Part shown: positions 9,046 through 18,394 of the stretch, piece after piece | How the letters are laid out: every line of letters starts with the position of its first letter | Numbering within the stretch: the first letter of the stretch is position 1 | Assembly: GCA_947525005.1 (NCBI GenBank) | Contig: CANNUY010000003.1 | Location: forward strand, 62,001 to 126,000 | Reading direction: 5' to 3' | Source of the DNA: an uncultured Candidatus Melainabacteria bacterium | GTDB taxonomy: Bacteria; Cyanobacteriota; Vampirovibrionia; Gastranaerophilales; Gastranaerophilaceae | DNA length: 64,000 bases | The notes under the pieces: generated by a model | What the model was told of the DNA's origin: nothing | Databases searched by the model: none | The model's input: the letters and a program-made list of their open reading frames with translations, nothing else | Position numbers and translations under genes: made by a program

Positions 9046-9061
9046 TAATTTACAATAAAAC

Positions 9062-9703
9062 TTATCTTAAACTATCAATTCTCTCTTTGATGTTATCGGA
9101 GTTGAATACGTAACTCCCTGCAACTAGAGAATTTACGCCTTTTTGTGTGCAAATTTTTGCTGTATCTGCATTTATACCACCATCAACTTGTAAATATTGA
9201 CCTTCCTTTTGTAATTTTTTAATAGGTTCTAATTTGTTAACACATTCATTGATGAATTTTTGACCACCAAAGCCTGGTTCGACAGTCATAACTAATATCA
9301 AATCACAGATAGGAATATATTCTTTTATTTCTTCATAAGATGTTTTTGGTTTAATGCTTAAGCCTGCTTTTTTGCCTAATGAGTGGATTTTATTAATAAT
9401 ATTATTAGTTTTTTCTTTTGTTGCCTCATAATGAAATGTGATTATATCAGCGCCAGCGTTTGCAAAATCTTCTATATATTTTTCAGGATGAGATATCATC
9501 AAATGGACATCTAAAACTAGGTCTGTAACTCTTTTTATCGATTTAACAACAGGAATACCAATCGTTATATTAGGAACAAAATCTCCGTCCATAACATCAA
9601 TATGCACCCATTCAGCACCTGCTTCTTTGACTTTTTTTATATCTCGCTCAAGGTTAACGAAATCTGCTGATAAAATAGATGGTGAAACGATTACCTTATT
9701 CAT
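9062..9703 (-). CDS. rpe: Ribulose-phosphate 3-epimerase
   Basis: Interconverts ribulose 5-phosphate and xylulose 5-phosphate in the pentose-phosphate pathway. 213 aa TIM barrel with family signatures: SPSILSADF at the start, VHIDVMDGDFVPNITIG, HLMI, MTVEPGFGGQKF, and VDGGI with the GxxSLVAGSYVF phosphate-binding end. Metal ligands (His, Asp) sit in the HIDVMDG and HLM motifs. Overlaps the end of rnc by 8 nt and is the last gene of the pyrH-frr-cdsA-rnc-rpe run. Confidence 0.97.
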   Translation of the reverse strand: MNKVIVSPSILSADFVNLERDIKKVKEAGAEWVHIDVMDGDFVPNITIGIPVVKSIKRVTDLVLDVHLMISHPEKYIEDFANAGADIITFHYEATKEKTNNIINKIHSLGKKAGLSIKPKTSYEEIKEYIPICDLILVMTVEPGFGGQKFINECVNKLEPIKKLQKEGQYLQVDGGINADTAKICTQKGVNSLVAGSYVFNSDNIKERIDSLR

Positions 9704-10391
9704 TTATGCTCCCTTCATCTGTTAATCCAAGTTCAACACATGCTTTAAAGGCACAGTTTTGTTGTGCTTCTTTTTTTGTATGACCTGAACCTCTTGCTAG
9801 CTCTTTATCATTATAAGTAACGCTTACTTCAAAAACAGGTTTATGTTGAGGTCCAGTTACTCCAAGAGTTGTATATACAGGAACAGAATTATCTTGTTTT
9901 TGAGTGTATTCTTGTAATACAGCTTTTGCATTGTATTTTACAAAATGTTCTACAATATCATCAGACTGTGGCAAAATATTTTCTTTGATAAATTGTTCTA
10001 TTTCATTAATTTTCCCATCAAGATAATAAGCACCAAGAGTTGCTTCAAGAGCGCAGGCAATATTTGATGGACGTGTTCTTCCTCCAGTTGCTTCTTCGGA
10101 TTTGCTTAATATAAGGCGCTCAGGAATACCTATTTCGACTGCTATATTTGCTAAAATAGCATCAGAAACAAGAATAGAACGTATTTTTGATAATTCCCCT
10201 TCTTCATATTTTGGGTATTTATTATAAAGAAGTTTTGACATAGTAAGTTTCAAAACAGCATCACCTAAAAATTCAAGTCGTTCATAAGACTCAATATGAC
10301 CTAATCCATTATCTTTTGTATATGATGGGTGAGTGAGTGCTTTTTTTAAAACCTCTTTTTTTGTGCATTCAACATCAAATAAATTAAACAT
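9696..10391 (-). CDS. rnc: Ribonuclease III
   Basis: Double-strand RNA endonuclease for rRNA and mRNA processing. The catalytic domain shows YERLEFLGDAVLKL (RNase III signature, with the metal-binding Glu/Asp), and the second acidic site is in ALEATLGAYYLD. The C-terminal ~70 residues form the dsRNA-binding domain (AVLQEYTQKQ... GSGHTKKEAQQNCAFKA). I chose the ATG at 10391, which overlaps the cdsA stop as TAATG and has AGAGG about 9 nt upstream; a TTG two codons earlier is possible. 231 aa, normal length. Confidence 0.96.
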   Translation of the reverse strand: MFNLFDVECTKKEVLKKALTHPSYTKDNGLGHIESYERLEFLGDAVLKLTMSKLLYNKYPKYEEGELSKIRSILVSDAILANIAVEIGIPERLILSKSEEATGGRTRPSNIACALEATLGAYYLDGKINEIEQFIKENILPQSDDIVEHFVKYNAKAVLQEYTQKQDNSVPVYTTLGVTGPQHKPVFEVSVTYNDKELARGSGHTKKEAQQNCAFKACVELGLTDEGSINE

Positions 10392-11284
10392 TACCAAAAA
10401 CCTCTAAAAAGAGTTGTTAAAGCATTCATTGTGTTTGAATCATAAACAATGTATTGAAAGTAATAATACAAAACAGGTAATGTAAACACATAGCTATCAG
10501 TTCTGTCTAAGAAACCACCGTGTCCTGGAAGTATATTCCCAGAGTCTTTTACTCCAGCATCACGCTTGATAAGTGATTCGCACAAATCTCCAACTTGTGC
10601 AAATAAAGCGATTAAGATACCTGCTATTACACAGTGATACCAAGCTAAATTTATTAAATGACCAATAAATAGTGAAACTAATATTGCAAGAAATGTTCCA
10701 CCAATAGAACCTTCAATAGTTTTGTTAGGACTAATTATTGGAGCAAGTTTGTGTTTCCCAAATTTTGAGCCAAAGTAATAACAGCCTGTATCAGTTATTA
10801 AGACAGCAAAAAATATCAAAAGCACATAACCTTTTCCTACTCCCTCTCCTGAACTTTTTAAAAGATAAGAATATGTAGGGTTTGTACCGATATCTCTTAA
10901 GAAGATTAAGTATAGAGGAAATAATCCCCCATAAATAAAACCTAAGATTATAGTTGCTGCGTTTGCAATATAGGGTTGTCTACCTTTGAACAGTACCCAC
11001 ATAAAAGCAGATATTGAGCAGATTGTTAGAGCAAATGATAACATATTAAATCTATTGCAATATGCTAAAATTGATAAAAACAAATCTGCAAACAATATTA
11101 CTTTAAAGCTTGGATAAAATCCTTTGTTTTTAAGAATTGACACGTATTCTTTTGTTGCAAAAATAATAAATAACAATGTCAGTGCAAATAGAGCAGAACC
11201 ACCGATTATCAGCGTGAATAAAACTGTTAACCCTAAAATTACACCTGTTATAATTCTTGTTATATTATTTTTTTTGTCTAACAT
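10391..11284 (-). CDS. cdsA: Phosphatidate cytidylyltransferase
   Basis: Makes CDP-diacylglycerol from phosphatidic acid and CTP in the inner membrane, the branch point for phospholipids. Polytopic protein of 297 aa with about eight hydrophobic segments. The C-terminal signature is visible as KRDAGVKDSGNILPGHGGFLDRTDS, where the Asp/Lys/His residues bind metal and CTP. It overlaps both neighbours by a few nt (frr stop/cdsA start as TAATG), so the operon is translationally coupled. The usual uppS gene between frr and cdsA is absent here. Confidence 0.96.
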   Translation of the reverse strand: MLDKKNNITRIITGVILGLTVLFTLIIGGSALFALTLLFIIFATKEYVSILKNKGFYPSFKVILFADLFLSILAYCNRFNMLSFALTICSISAFMWVLFKGRQPYIANAATIILGFIYGGLFPLYLIFLRDIGTNPTYSYLLKSSGEGVGKGYVLLIFFAVLITDTGCYYFGSKFGKHKLAPIISPNKTIEGSIGGTFLAILVSLFIGHLINLAWYHCVIAGILIALFAQVGDLCESLIKRDAGVKDSGNILPGHGGFLDRTDSYVFTLPVLYYYFQYIVYDSNTMNALTTLFRGFW

Positions 11285-11850
11285 TATACTGTCATAACCT
11301 CTTTTTCTTTTTCTGCAACATTTGTATCGATAATTTTTGTATATTTATCGGTTACTTTTTGGATTTTATCTTGGTTATCCTTTACCATATCTTCAGGAAG
11401 ATTTTCAGATTTTTCAGCTTTTTTTAAGTCATCTGTCATTTCACGTCTGATATTACGAACTGCAATTTTTGCATCTTCGCCCATTTTTTTAACGTCTTTA
11501 ACGATATCTTTCCTTCTATCTTCTGTCAAAGGTGGGAATTGTAAACGAATACAAATGCCATCACTGTTAGGAGATATGCCTAATTCTGCTTTGATAATAG
11601 CTTTTTCTATATCTTTAAGAATAGTTTTGTCATAAGGAGTTATAACAAGAGTTGTACCATCTTGAACAGTTACTTGTGACATTTGTCTAAGTGGAGTTGG
11701 AGCTCCATAATAATCAACAACTACCTTGTCTAATATACCAGGATTTGCACGACCTGTTCTAACGGTTGAAAATTCTTTTTTAAGCTGTGCAATAGCTTTT
11801 TCCATTTTTTCTTCGCCTGTTAAAAATAACATATCAACTGCTTCTGACAT
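11284..11850 (-). CDS. frr: Ribosome recycling factor
   Basis: Splits post-termination ribosomes together with EF-G. I set the start at the ATG at 11850 (MSEAVDMLFL), which has AGAGG about 6 nt upstream and gives 188 aa, close to the standard 185; the frame is open to a TTG five codons earlier. Family segments: FSTVRTGRANPGILD, LVITPYDKTILKDIEKAI, LGISPNSDG, IRLQFPPLTEDRR and the C-terminal helical arm. Follows pyrH by 31 nt. Confidence 0.97.
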   Translation of the reverse strand: MSEAVDMLFLTGEEKMEKAIAQLKKEFSTVRTGRANPGILDKVVVDYYGAPTPLRQMSQVTVQDGTTLVITPYDKTILKDIEKAIIKAELGISPNSDGICIRLQFPPLTEDRRKDIVKDVKKMGEDAKIAVRNIRREMTDDLKKAEKSENLPEDMVKDNQDKIQKVTDKYTKIIDTNVAEKEKEVMTV

Positions 11851-11881
11851 TTTTACCTCTTTCAATTTATTAAAATACTAT

Positions 11882-12604
11882 CTATTTACTAACGTAAGAC
11901 CCGATTTTTTCACCACTTATAATTTTTTCTAAGCTACCTTTTGCTTTGAAATCAAAAACTATAATAGGAATATTGTTTTGTTCGCAAAGTGAACACGCCG
12001 AAGTGTCCATTACCTTTAAATCATTTTTAATAATATCTGTGTAATGAAGAACTTCAAGTTTTTTTGCATTAGGGTTTGTTCTTGGGTCATCAGAATAAAC
12101 TCCATCTACACCGTTTTTAGCCATCAACATAGCTTCTGCATCGATTTCAGAAGCTCTTAAAGCTGCTGCTGTATCAGTTGTGAAGAACGGATTTCCTGTT
12201 CCTGCTGCGAAAATAACAACTCTGCCTTTTTCAAGGTGACGAATTGCACGGTGTCTAATATATGGTTCTGCAATTTGGTTCATAGAAATTGCTGATTGAA
12301 TTCTGCAATCTACACCAATTTTCTTTAATGCGCTTTGAAGGGCAACTGCATTCATAACAGTTGCAAGCATTCCAACATAATCTCCAGATGCTCTATCCAT
12401 ACCTAATTTTGCACTGTTTTTCATTCCTCTGAAAATATTACCACCACCGACAACAACAGCGACTTGAACATCTTTTTTTAGAATTTGTTCGATTTCTTTT
12501 GCCATCATTTCAACTGGTTTATAATCTATTCCGAATTCTTGAGTGCCAAGTAAAGCTTCTCCACTTACTTTTAGCAGAATTCTGTTATATTTATTATTGC
12601 TCAT
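11882..12604 (-). CDS. pyrH: UMP kinase
   Basis: Phosphorylates UMP to UDP. 240 aa amino-acid-kinase fold: RILLKVSGEAL with the phosphate-binding Lys, VVVGGGNIFRG, GMLATVMNAVALQ, FAAGTGNPFFTTDTAAALRA, and VDGVYSDDPRTNPNA, all diagnostic of bacterial PyrH. An AGGGG ribosome site precedes the ATG at 12604. First gene of the five-gene minus-strand operon; pyrH-frr is a near-universal pair. Confidence 0.97.
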   Translation of the reverse strand: MSNNKYNRILLKVSGEALLGTQEFGIDYKPVEMMAKEIEQILKKDVQVAVVVGGGNIFRGMKNSAKLGMDRASGDYVGMLATVMNAVALQSALKKIGVDCRIQSAISMNQIAEPYIRHRAIRHLEKGRVVIFAAGTGNPFFTTDTAAALRASEIDAEAMLMAKNGVDGVYSDDPRTNPNAKKLEVLHYTDIIKNDLKVMDTSACSLCEQNNIPIIVFDFKAKGSLEKIISGEKIGSYVSK

Positions 12605-12703
12605 TGCTACCCCTTATACACTAAATTACATGTTAATACTAACATGGTTTTACATGTAAAGTAAAGATAAATCTTAACAAAAATAAAGGATTGAATGGTG
12701 TTT

Positions 12704-12934
12704 TTAAATCTTGATGTTATTATAGATACATTCTTTTACGACTGTAACTGCTAAGGCTACTCTAGTTGTTGAATTAAATTTATTAAGTAATGCACTTACA
12801 TGTGCTTTTACTGTATGAACACTCAAGCTTAATTTTTTAGCTATTTCACTATTTATATAACCTTGTACCAAATATTTTAATATACTTGCTTCACGTTCAG
12901 ATAATAAATATTTTCGTCTAAAATATTTTTCCAT
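12704..12934 (-). CDS. Stand-alone LuxR/GerE-type helix-turn-helix protein (76 aa)
   Basis: Nearly the whole protein is one LuxR-type DNA-binding domain: LSEREASILKYLVQGYINSE, IAKKLSLSVHTVKAHVSALL and the following linker to RVALAVTVV. There is no receiver or ligand domain; GAGGAC precedes the ATG. The conserved Glu of the first helix and the TVK(A/T)HV recognition helix are intact. It sits on the same strand directly downstream of the aryl-polyene-type operon (about 340 nt away), so it might regulate that operon or be independent; only proximity suggests a link. Confidence 0.85.
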   Translation of the reverse strand: MEKYFRRKYLLSEREASILKYLVQGYINSEIAKKLSLSVHTVKAHVSALLNKFNSTTRVALAVTVVKECIYNNIKI

Positions 12935-13274
12935 AACTGTCCTCTTGCTACTACAATTATTGTAAATTTTTATTGTTAATTTCTAATAAATAATAAAGCA
13001 CATTTCTAGCAGGAACTTTTTTAACGTATTTCCATTTATTTTGGAGTTTTGAGTGTCGCGAAATTTAAGATGTCCTGAAAACTGTACAAATACTGAATTT
13101 AAGAAATATAAAAATTGTCTTTAGATTTTTATAATTTCCCCATGAAATAAATAAAAAATTTAATTCATATTTATTTGAAAAATAGTTTAAAATAAGTTAT
13201 ACTGTTGATTTTAAGGATTGTTAAATTTTGTAACAATTTTTGATGAGTATAATAAAATTAGATAATTTTAAAGG
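12935..13274. other. Non-coding gap between LuxR-type gene and APE operon
   Basis: No gene seen. A short hairpin (ATTGTTA / TAACAAT, 13217-13237) includes the TTGTAACA-like octamer found at other places in the window. AT-rich -10-like boxes (TTATACT near 13196, TATAAT near 13248) face the plus strand. Confidence 0.35.
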
Positions 13275-14174
13275 TTAATTGAAAAAATCGTAAAAATGGA
13301 AGAATTGATACGGTGCAATTTTAATAAGTTCTTCAAGAAATTTAAGGTAAGATGTAGTGCATTCTGTTTCATCTAAAGAATATTGTTTTTTGAGATAGAT
13401 GTTGTATTTATTATTGATTTTTAGAGCCGAAATAAAGTATGTAGGTACGTTCATACTTTTAGCTAGCTTAAAAGTACCTTTTGGTAAATAGATAGTTTTG
13501 TTAAAAAATGTCTTTTTGATTATGTGTTTTTTTCTTAAATTACTATTTTCTGATACTCTATCGCCAGCTATAAAAACAATATTTCCATTATCTAAGTCTT
13601 CTTTTAATTCTATCCCTGTGGATAATCCAATATTTTCTATTAAAAAGGTTTTTACAGGTATGTCTAGTTTTATGGACGTTACAAACTCGTTAAAAATTTG
13701 GCTTTGTTTGTTGCTTAAAAATACGTCAATATTAAACTTGTGATTATCAACCTTATCTATTAAATATGATTGTAAAATTTCTATATTTCCTATGTGATTA
13801 CAGATGAGAAAAACTCCATTTTTATCTTCAATATCCTTAAATAATTTTTGTTTTTTGTCGTCATCAACAAAAGTTATATTTTTTGCATTATAATCTCCTG
13901 AATAAACTAATAATTTATCAATCAATGAAGTTGCATAATTGTTTATATGCTTGAATTGGTTTAGAATGTTTGGTTTTAAACCTGTTACATCATAAACTGT
14001 TTCAAAATATTTTTTAGAATAAGTTCTTATTTTTTTAGAAAAAATGAATGTGAAAAAAGCGACCAAATTCGCAATTAGGTATAAAATACCTTTCCCAAAA
14101 ATTTTGTATAAGTACCAAGAAATTATAAGTCTTTTTTTTCCTGCTGATTGTTCTTTAATCTGATACCATTGCAT
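13275..14174 (-). CDS. LpxL/HtrB-like acyltransferase of the APE-type cluster
   Basis: 299 aa; the start was set at the ATG at 14174 (MQWYQIKEQSAG), with GGAG upstream; a longer frame exists. It resembles lipid A acyltransferase-like proteins that accompany aryl-polyene loci: an N-terminal hydrophobic anchor (ILYLIANLVAFFTFIFS), ICNHIGNIEIL (HX4E-like catalytic motif, His and Glu), FIAGDR, and LPKGTFKLAKSMNVPTYF. It probably transfers the finished acyl chain, or a fatty acid, onto a lipid carrier at the inner membrane. Overlaps the methyltransferase gene by 20 nt. Last gene of the minus operon. Confidence 0.8.
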   Translation of the reverse strand: MQWYQIKEQSAGKKRLIISWYLYKIFGKGILYLIANLVAFFTFIFSKKIRTYSKKYFETVYDVTGLKPNILNQFKHINNYATSLIDKLLVYSGDYNAKNITFVDDDKKQKLFKDIEDKNGVFLICNHIGNIEILQSYLIDKVDNHKFNIDVFLSNKQSQIFNEFVTSIKLDIPVKTFLIENIGLSTGIELKEDLDNGNIVFIAGDRVSENSNLRKKHIIKKTFFNKTIYLPKGTFKLAKSMNVPTYFISALKINNKYNIYLKKQYSLDETECTTSYLKFLEELIKIAPYQFFHFYDFFN

Positions 14175-15219
14175 TTTTTTTGCACTCCAATAGTGTATAA
14201 CTATATGCACCAATATCATTAATGGTTTGTGAAATAACTAATCCTGATTGATGAATCATTTCTTTCATTTCTTCTAATGTATAAAATTTGCTAACACCAT
14301 TTGCAATACAAGTAAAATACAATGATGAATGAACAAGAGCGTATTTAGAAGCTTCAAAATTTTGCATATCAGTAAAAGGTTCTAATATAAATATAGAAGA
14401 ATTTTCGTTAATTCGATTGGAAATATCTTTTAAAATTTTGACAATATCTTTTTTAGAAAAACAATCGAGAAATTGACTCATTAAAATTGCGCAGTCTTTT
14501 AATTCTGGATAAAGTGGGTTTTCTAAGACATTCATTTTATGAAATTTGCAATTTTTCAGGCTTTCTTTATCTTTTATATTTTCTATATTTTCAGGTAAAT
14601 CAACCATAGTTATATCAACACCATTATTTAAGCATATTTTTTCAAATTTCCCTGTGTTCCCACCAATATCGACAATTTTTTTATGATTTTGCAAAATTAT
14701 TGTGATAACTTTATCAAAACAATTATCTGAATACATGTGATCAAACTCGTACCAACTATTTTTTATTTTTTCTGGTAAAGTGGAAAGCAGTGGATAAATA
14801 GTGGGAGAGTCTTTTATGAATTTTTTCAGACCCATAGGTGATTTGTTAATAAACGAAGACGTTAGTTCGCTTGCTCCAAGATAGCAAACATCTTTTACAT
14901 AGTTGAAATTAACCCTTGTCATATCGTCATACAAAAATAGTTTAGCTGAGTTTGTTAGGCTGTATTTTTTAGCTTTTTTTTCTAGAAGATTGTTTGCTTC
15001 CCCAACTTCTAAAAGTGTACTAACAATATATTCATCAAGATTTAGACCTGTTATTATTTCTTTTATAGTAGAGGGGTTTTTGTCTAAAAACTCTAAAATT
15101 CCAAGTTCAATCATAGAATTTATTGATTGAAACGCTAAAGGTGCAAATATTAGTTTTTGAATGTTTGATAAATCTTCTATAATATTAGATTTGTGTTTGC
15201 GTTTTAAAAATTTTTTCAT
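14155..15219 (-). CDS. SAM-dependent (O-)methyltransferase of the APE-type cluster
   Basis: 354 aa. The N-terminal ~100 residues are a winged-helix/dimerisation-type domain (GILEFLDKNPSTIKEIITGL, DEYIVSTLLEVGEANNLLEK), as in acetylserotonin-type O-methyltransferases. Motif I of the Rossmann domain is KIVDIGGNTGKFEKI, and an acidic SAM ribose site follows in VDLPENI. The C-terminus has SSIFILEPF and ISQTINDIGAYSYTLLECKK. In aryl-polyene clusters a methyltransferase of this kind methylates the aryl head's hydroxyl; that role is by context only. Confidence 0.85.
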   Translation of the reverse strand: MKKFLKRKHKSNIIEDLSNIQKLIFAPLAFQSINSMIELGILEFLDKNPSTIKEIITGLNLDEYIVSTLLEVGEANNLLEKKAKKYSLTNSAKLFLYDDMTRVNFNYVKDVCYLGASELTSSFINKSPMGLKKFIKDSPTIYPLLSTLPEKIKNSWYEFDHMYSDNCFDKVITIILQNHKKIVDIGGNTGKFEKICLNNGVDITMVDLPENIENIKDKESLKNCKFHKMNVLENPLYPELKDCAILMSQFLDCFSKKDIVKILKDISNRINENSSIFILEPFTDMQNFEASKYALVHSSLYFTCIANGVSKFYTLEEMKEMIHQSGLVISQTINDIGAYSYTLLECKKNAMVSD

Positions 15220-15239
15220 AGGCTAATTATACCATGCAA

Positions 15240-17390
15240 TTAAATGTCATTCTGTTTAAAAATCAGATATCCTGATAAATATGAAACAATTAATCCAAAG
15301 AACAATACCCAAGATATAGAACTTAATAGCTTAAATCCTGATAATGCAAGCAGTAGAAATGAGAAGGAAGTGGTTAAACATGAGATGAATATTGCATCTT
15401 CTGTTTGCTCCGAAGTTGTAACTATATTTTTTCTTGCAGTATTATTTGAGTCCCTAAATATTGAATAATCAATGGTGAATCCTAATATTAAAAATAATGA
15501 AATTGTCGAAAATAGGTTAAATTCAAACCCTAAAATTGACGTAAGTCCTATTGCTAAAATAGTTGCTAATATTGGTGGTATTAATATTTTTACCCCTCGT
15601 TTTAGTCCATAAATCCCTAAAAATAGGACGATTAACAATCCTAAAATAGCTGGGAAGATTTTAATTAATTTATGTCTGTAATCTTTTAAGTATCCTTCTA
15701 TTTGACTTTTTATATCAATGATTTCTATGTAATTTTCTTTTAGACAAATTTTGTTATTGGTAAACGCAAATATACAAGAGGTTGAAGGTGTAACTAAAAA
15801 GTTTGAAAGATAAGGATATTCTTCAATGTTAAAAACTATAGGAGTAAATTTTCTGTTGAGAATTGATTGTTTTTGAACAGGTGAAAGAATATCAGGATAA
15901 TTTTTTAAATCAGCTTTGTATAAGTCTTTTACAAGGCTATAGTTTTCTTTTTGTTTTTCTATTGAAGGAATAAATTTTGATAAGGAATAATAATTAATGT
16001 TTTTATCAGCAAGTTCTTCAGTAACCTTTTCTTCTTTTTTTAGTAAATCATCGAACGAAGTGCCTTTTATTTTAATAATTTTACAATCTTTAGAAGTGTT
16101 ATTTGAGATTTGGTTATATAATGTTTCGGCTTTTAAAAGTTTTTTAGAAGGAACATATAATGAGGTCAAGCTGTCGTTTGTTTTTATTTTTAATAACCCA
16201 ATAGTACCAATGATTAAAAGAATTAAAAATGTATTTTTATAGAATTTGTAGTTGAATTTGATTTGAGCTTTTGGTGGAGTGATGTTGAATTCAGGATAAT
16301 ATATAAGTATGAATAAATAAATTGCGACTAATCCAAATGTTGTGAAAATAGAGATTTGTTGAAGGAGTTCAATTTGGGTTAAATAAAGAAATAAAAAAGG
16401 AAGCACTGTGGTTAAAAGGCTTAAAGTAAGGCTTTTAATAAATGTTTTATCAATGCTTTTTGTAAAACAATAATGATATGAGTAATCTATCCCTATCCCA
16501 ATTAGAGTGGTTGAAAACACCATTGTAATAATTTGAAAATCATTGAACCATAATTTTGTAATGACAAACCCTGAAAGAAGTCCATAGCAGATGCTTAAAA
16601 AAATTGGAATTAGTATTTTGATTTCTTTGAAATAGAAATAGGTTAAGAATATTATTAGGAAGGTTGAAAATAAACAGATTAGGTTAATACTTGCGACAGA
16701 GTTTTTGCTAGTGTAATAAGAATGTACGGGTGTCCCAGCTAAGTATATTTTAGAAGTTTTATTGCTGAATTTTTTTTGAACTTTTACTAGTTTTGATATT
16801 TTGGTATTACATAAATCAGGTGATAATCCTTCTTTGTTTTTTAGTTTTAAGGTCAGTGTGTCATAGCACTTGTCGTTTATATAATCATCTGTGTTATAAG
16901 AACTTTTAGAGGACATTAGAAATTCATCTAATAATAAATAAGGGTCTTTTTCTAAAGAAGTTAACTGTATGCTTGCAGGAGCGTACAGTCCTTCTATTGC
17001 GTTATTGTGGATAGAAGTATAATTCTTTGATTTTAGGAGTTTTCTTGATTTATCGGATAAGAAATTTGTTGGTTGAGATAGATATTTTTTGATTAATTTT
17101 GAAATGTTTATTTCATAGATATCAAAATCATTTTTGTTTATAGCGTTTGTAAATTCTGTTTTTATATACTCTAAATCTTGAGAGTTATCTGATTCAAAAA
17201 CGACCTTTATTATTGAGGAGTTTTTGTCTGCTAAAGTTACTATACTATTAGAATTTGGAATTGAATTAGGTAACAAAGTTTTTAATAGGTTTGTTTCAAT
17301 TTTTCCTCTTGAAAAGCTCGCTCCAATTATTAAAAGAACGGTTAAAAAGAATAATATAATAAATTTTAATGTCTTTATTTTGAGAACCAT
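15240..17390 (-). CDS. MMPL/RND-type lipid exporter of the APE-type cluster
   Basis: 716 aa inner-membrane exporter. One N-terminal helix (residues ~8-25) is followed by a large extracytoplasmic loop and a cluster of helices with LIGIGIDYSYHYCF (the GxxxDY signature of MMPL proteins). The pattern repeats in the second half, with LILGFTIDYSIF, and the protein ends in membrane helices. This two-fold repeat is the RND/MMPL architecture; the Asp of each DY pair is the expected proton-relay residue. It should move the aryl-polyene lipid out of the inner membrane, handing over to the LolA-like carrier encoded just upstream (16-nt overlap). Confidence 0.88.
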   Translation of the reverse strand: MVLKIKTLKFIILFFLTVLLIIGASFSRGKIETNLLKTLLPNSIPNSNSIVTLADKNSSIIKVVFESDNSQDLEYIKTEFTNAINKNDFDIYEINISKLIKKYLSQPTNFLSDKSRKLLKSKNYTSIHNNAIEGLYAPASIQLTSLEKDPYLLLDEFLMSSKSSYNTDDYINDKCYDTLTLKLKNKEGLSPDLCNTKISKLVKVQKKFSNKTSKIYLAGTPVHSYYTSKNSVASINLICLFSTFLIIFLTYFYFKEIKILIPIFLSICYGLLSGFVITKLWFNDFQIITMVFSTTLIGIGIDYSYHYCFTKSIDKTFIKSLTLSLLTTVLPFLFLYLTQIELLQQISIFTTFGLVAIYLFILIYYPEFNITPPKAQIKFNYKFYKNTFLILLIIGTIGLLKIKTNDSLTSLYVPSKKLLKAETLYNQISNNTSKDCKIIKIKGTSFDDLLKKEEKVTEELADKNINYYSLSKFIPSIEKQKENYSLVKDLYKADLKNYPDILSPVQKQSILNRKFTPIVFNIEEYPYLSNFLVTPSTSCIFAFTNNKICLKENYIEIIDIKSQIEGYLKDYRHKLIKIFPAILGLLIVLFLGIYGLKRGVKILIPPILATILAIGLTSILGFEFNLFSTISLFLILGFTIDYSIFRDSNNTARKNIVTTSEQTEDAIFISCLTTSFSFLLLALSGFKLLSSISWVLFFGLIVSYLSGYLIFKQNDI

Positions 17391-17905
17391 ATTATTGTTT
17401 TGTTTCCATTTGTTTGTTTAATTGTTATCTGATGAATATAATCATTTCCTGTTATTAAAATAGACGTTACATAATTTTTTACGCTTGATTTTTGTTTTGG
17501 TTTTAGTCCAAGTGTCCAGTTTGAATTTTGTTTTGTATAATAAAAATTGAAATCTTTTTCTAAGATGTTATATTTTTTTGATGAGATGGCCTTCATAATA
17601 TCATTGATTTGTTTGTAATTTTTGTTTGTATAATCAACGGTTGATTTTATAGGATAAGTTGTATAGAAATATACTCCTTTATTTTTTATAAACTCAAAAC
17701 TTCCAGAAGAAACTAGTGGTTTAGAAAGTCCTAGAATTGTTTTTTCTTGTCTAAACTTACATTTGATATTTGATAGCTCAGGAAGTTGTATAGTATTGAT
17801 TTTGGTCGGATATTCAAAAACATCTGCTTGACAGTATTCAAAAAGATTAAAAAATGCTAGACAAACGAGAATTATAAAACTTATGTAATTAAATCTTTTT
17901 AACAC
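17375..17905 (-). CDS. LolA-like periplasmic lipid carrier of the APE-type cluster
   Basis: 176 aa. Starts at GTG (17905), with AAAGGAG 9 nt upstream. The N-terminus is a signal peptide (FNYISFIILVCLAFFNLFEY). The mature part begins with a LolA-like core: KCKFRQEKTILGLSKPLVSSG, FEFIKNKGVYFYTTYPI, and beta-strand-rich repeats to the end. By analogy with APE clusters it shuttles the lipid from the MMPL exporter across the periplasm. It is shorter and more diverged than true LolA, so house-keeping lipoprotein transport is unlikely. Confidence 0.78.
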   Translation of the reverse strand: MLKRFNYISFIILVCLAFFNLFEYCQADVFEYPTKINTIQLPELSNIKCKFRQEKTILGLSKPLVSSGSFEFIKNKGVYFYTTYPIKSTVDYTNKNYKQINDIMKAISSKKYNILEKDFNFYYTKQNSNWTLGLKPKQKSSVKNYVTSILITGNDYIHQITIKQTNGNKTIIWFSK

Positions 17906-17971
17906 TAATATTACTCCTTTATTACTTAGAATTTATTTTTTTATGATTAACAAAAACTTTATTTATTGGAA

Positions 17972-18394
17972 TCATTGTTTTTGTTCGCTATTTTTTATCG
18001 CCAAAGAAAACTTTTTAGGTGGGGTGTAAACACTTTCTTTTGATTTTATATCAAATCCTATTTGCATTGTCGTTGCTTCAAAGATTTTTTCTTCAGTGTT
18101 TTTATTAAAAATTTTATATTTAATATCAAGGGTTGGCTCAATCGATAAAATCTCTGTCTTTACGACTAACACATCCTCAAAAGTAGCAGGTTTTATGTAT
18201 TTTACCTTCATTTTTGCAACGGGATAAGCAACACCATCTGTTTTCATGTCATTATAAGTATAATTTAATTCAGACAACATTTTGCATCTTGCACGCTCCA
18301 TGTATCTCATATAGTTTCCGTGCCAAACGACATTCATTGGGTCTAAATCTTCAAACGACACTGTTAATTCAAGTTCTGATTTGAATATGCTCAT
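17972..18394 (-). CDS. Hotdog-fold acyl thioesterase (4HBT type)
   Basis: 140 aa. The motif DLDPMNVVWHGNYMRYMERA is the hallmark of 4-hydroxybenzoyl-CoA thioesterase-like enzymes (catalytic Asp followed by WHGNY). It probably hydrolyses acyl-ACP/CoA intermediates or releases stalled chains. Start ATG overlaps the stop of the acyl-ligase gene as ATGA, so the two are translationally coupled. Present in most aryl-polyene clusters. Confidence 0.9.
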   Translation of the reverse strand: MSIFKSELELTVSFEDLDPMNVVWHGNYMRYMERARCKMLSELNYTYNDMKTDGVAYPVAKMKVKYIKPATFEDVLVVKTEILSIEPTLDIKYKIFNKNTEEKIFEATTMQIGFDIKSKESVYTPPKKFSLAIKNSEQKQ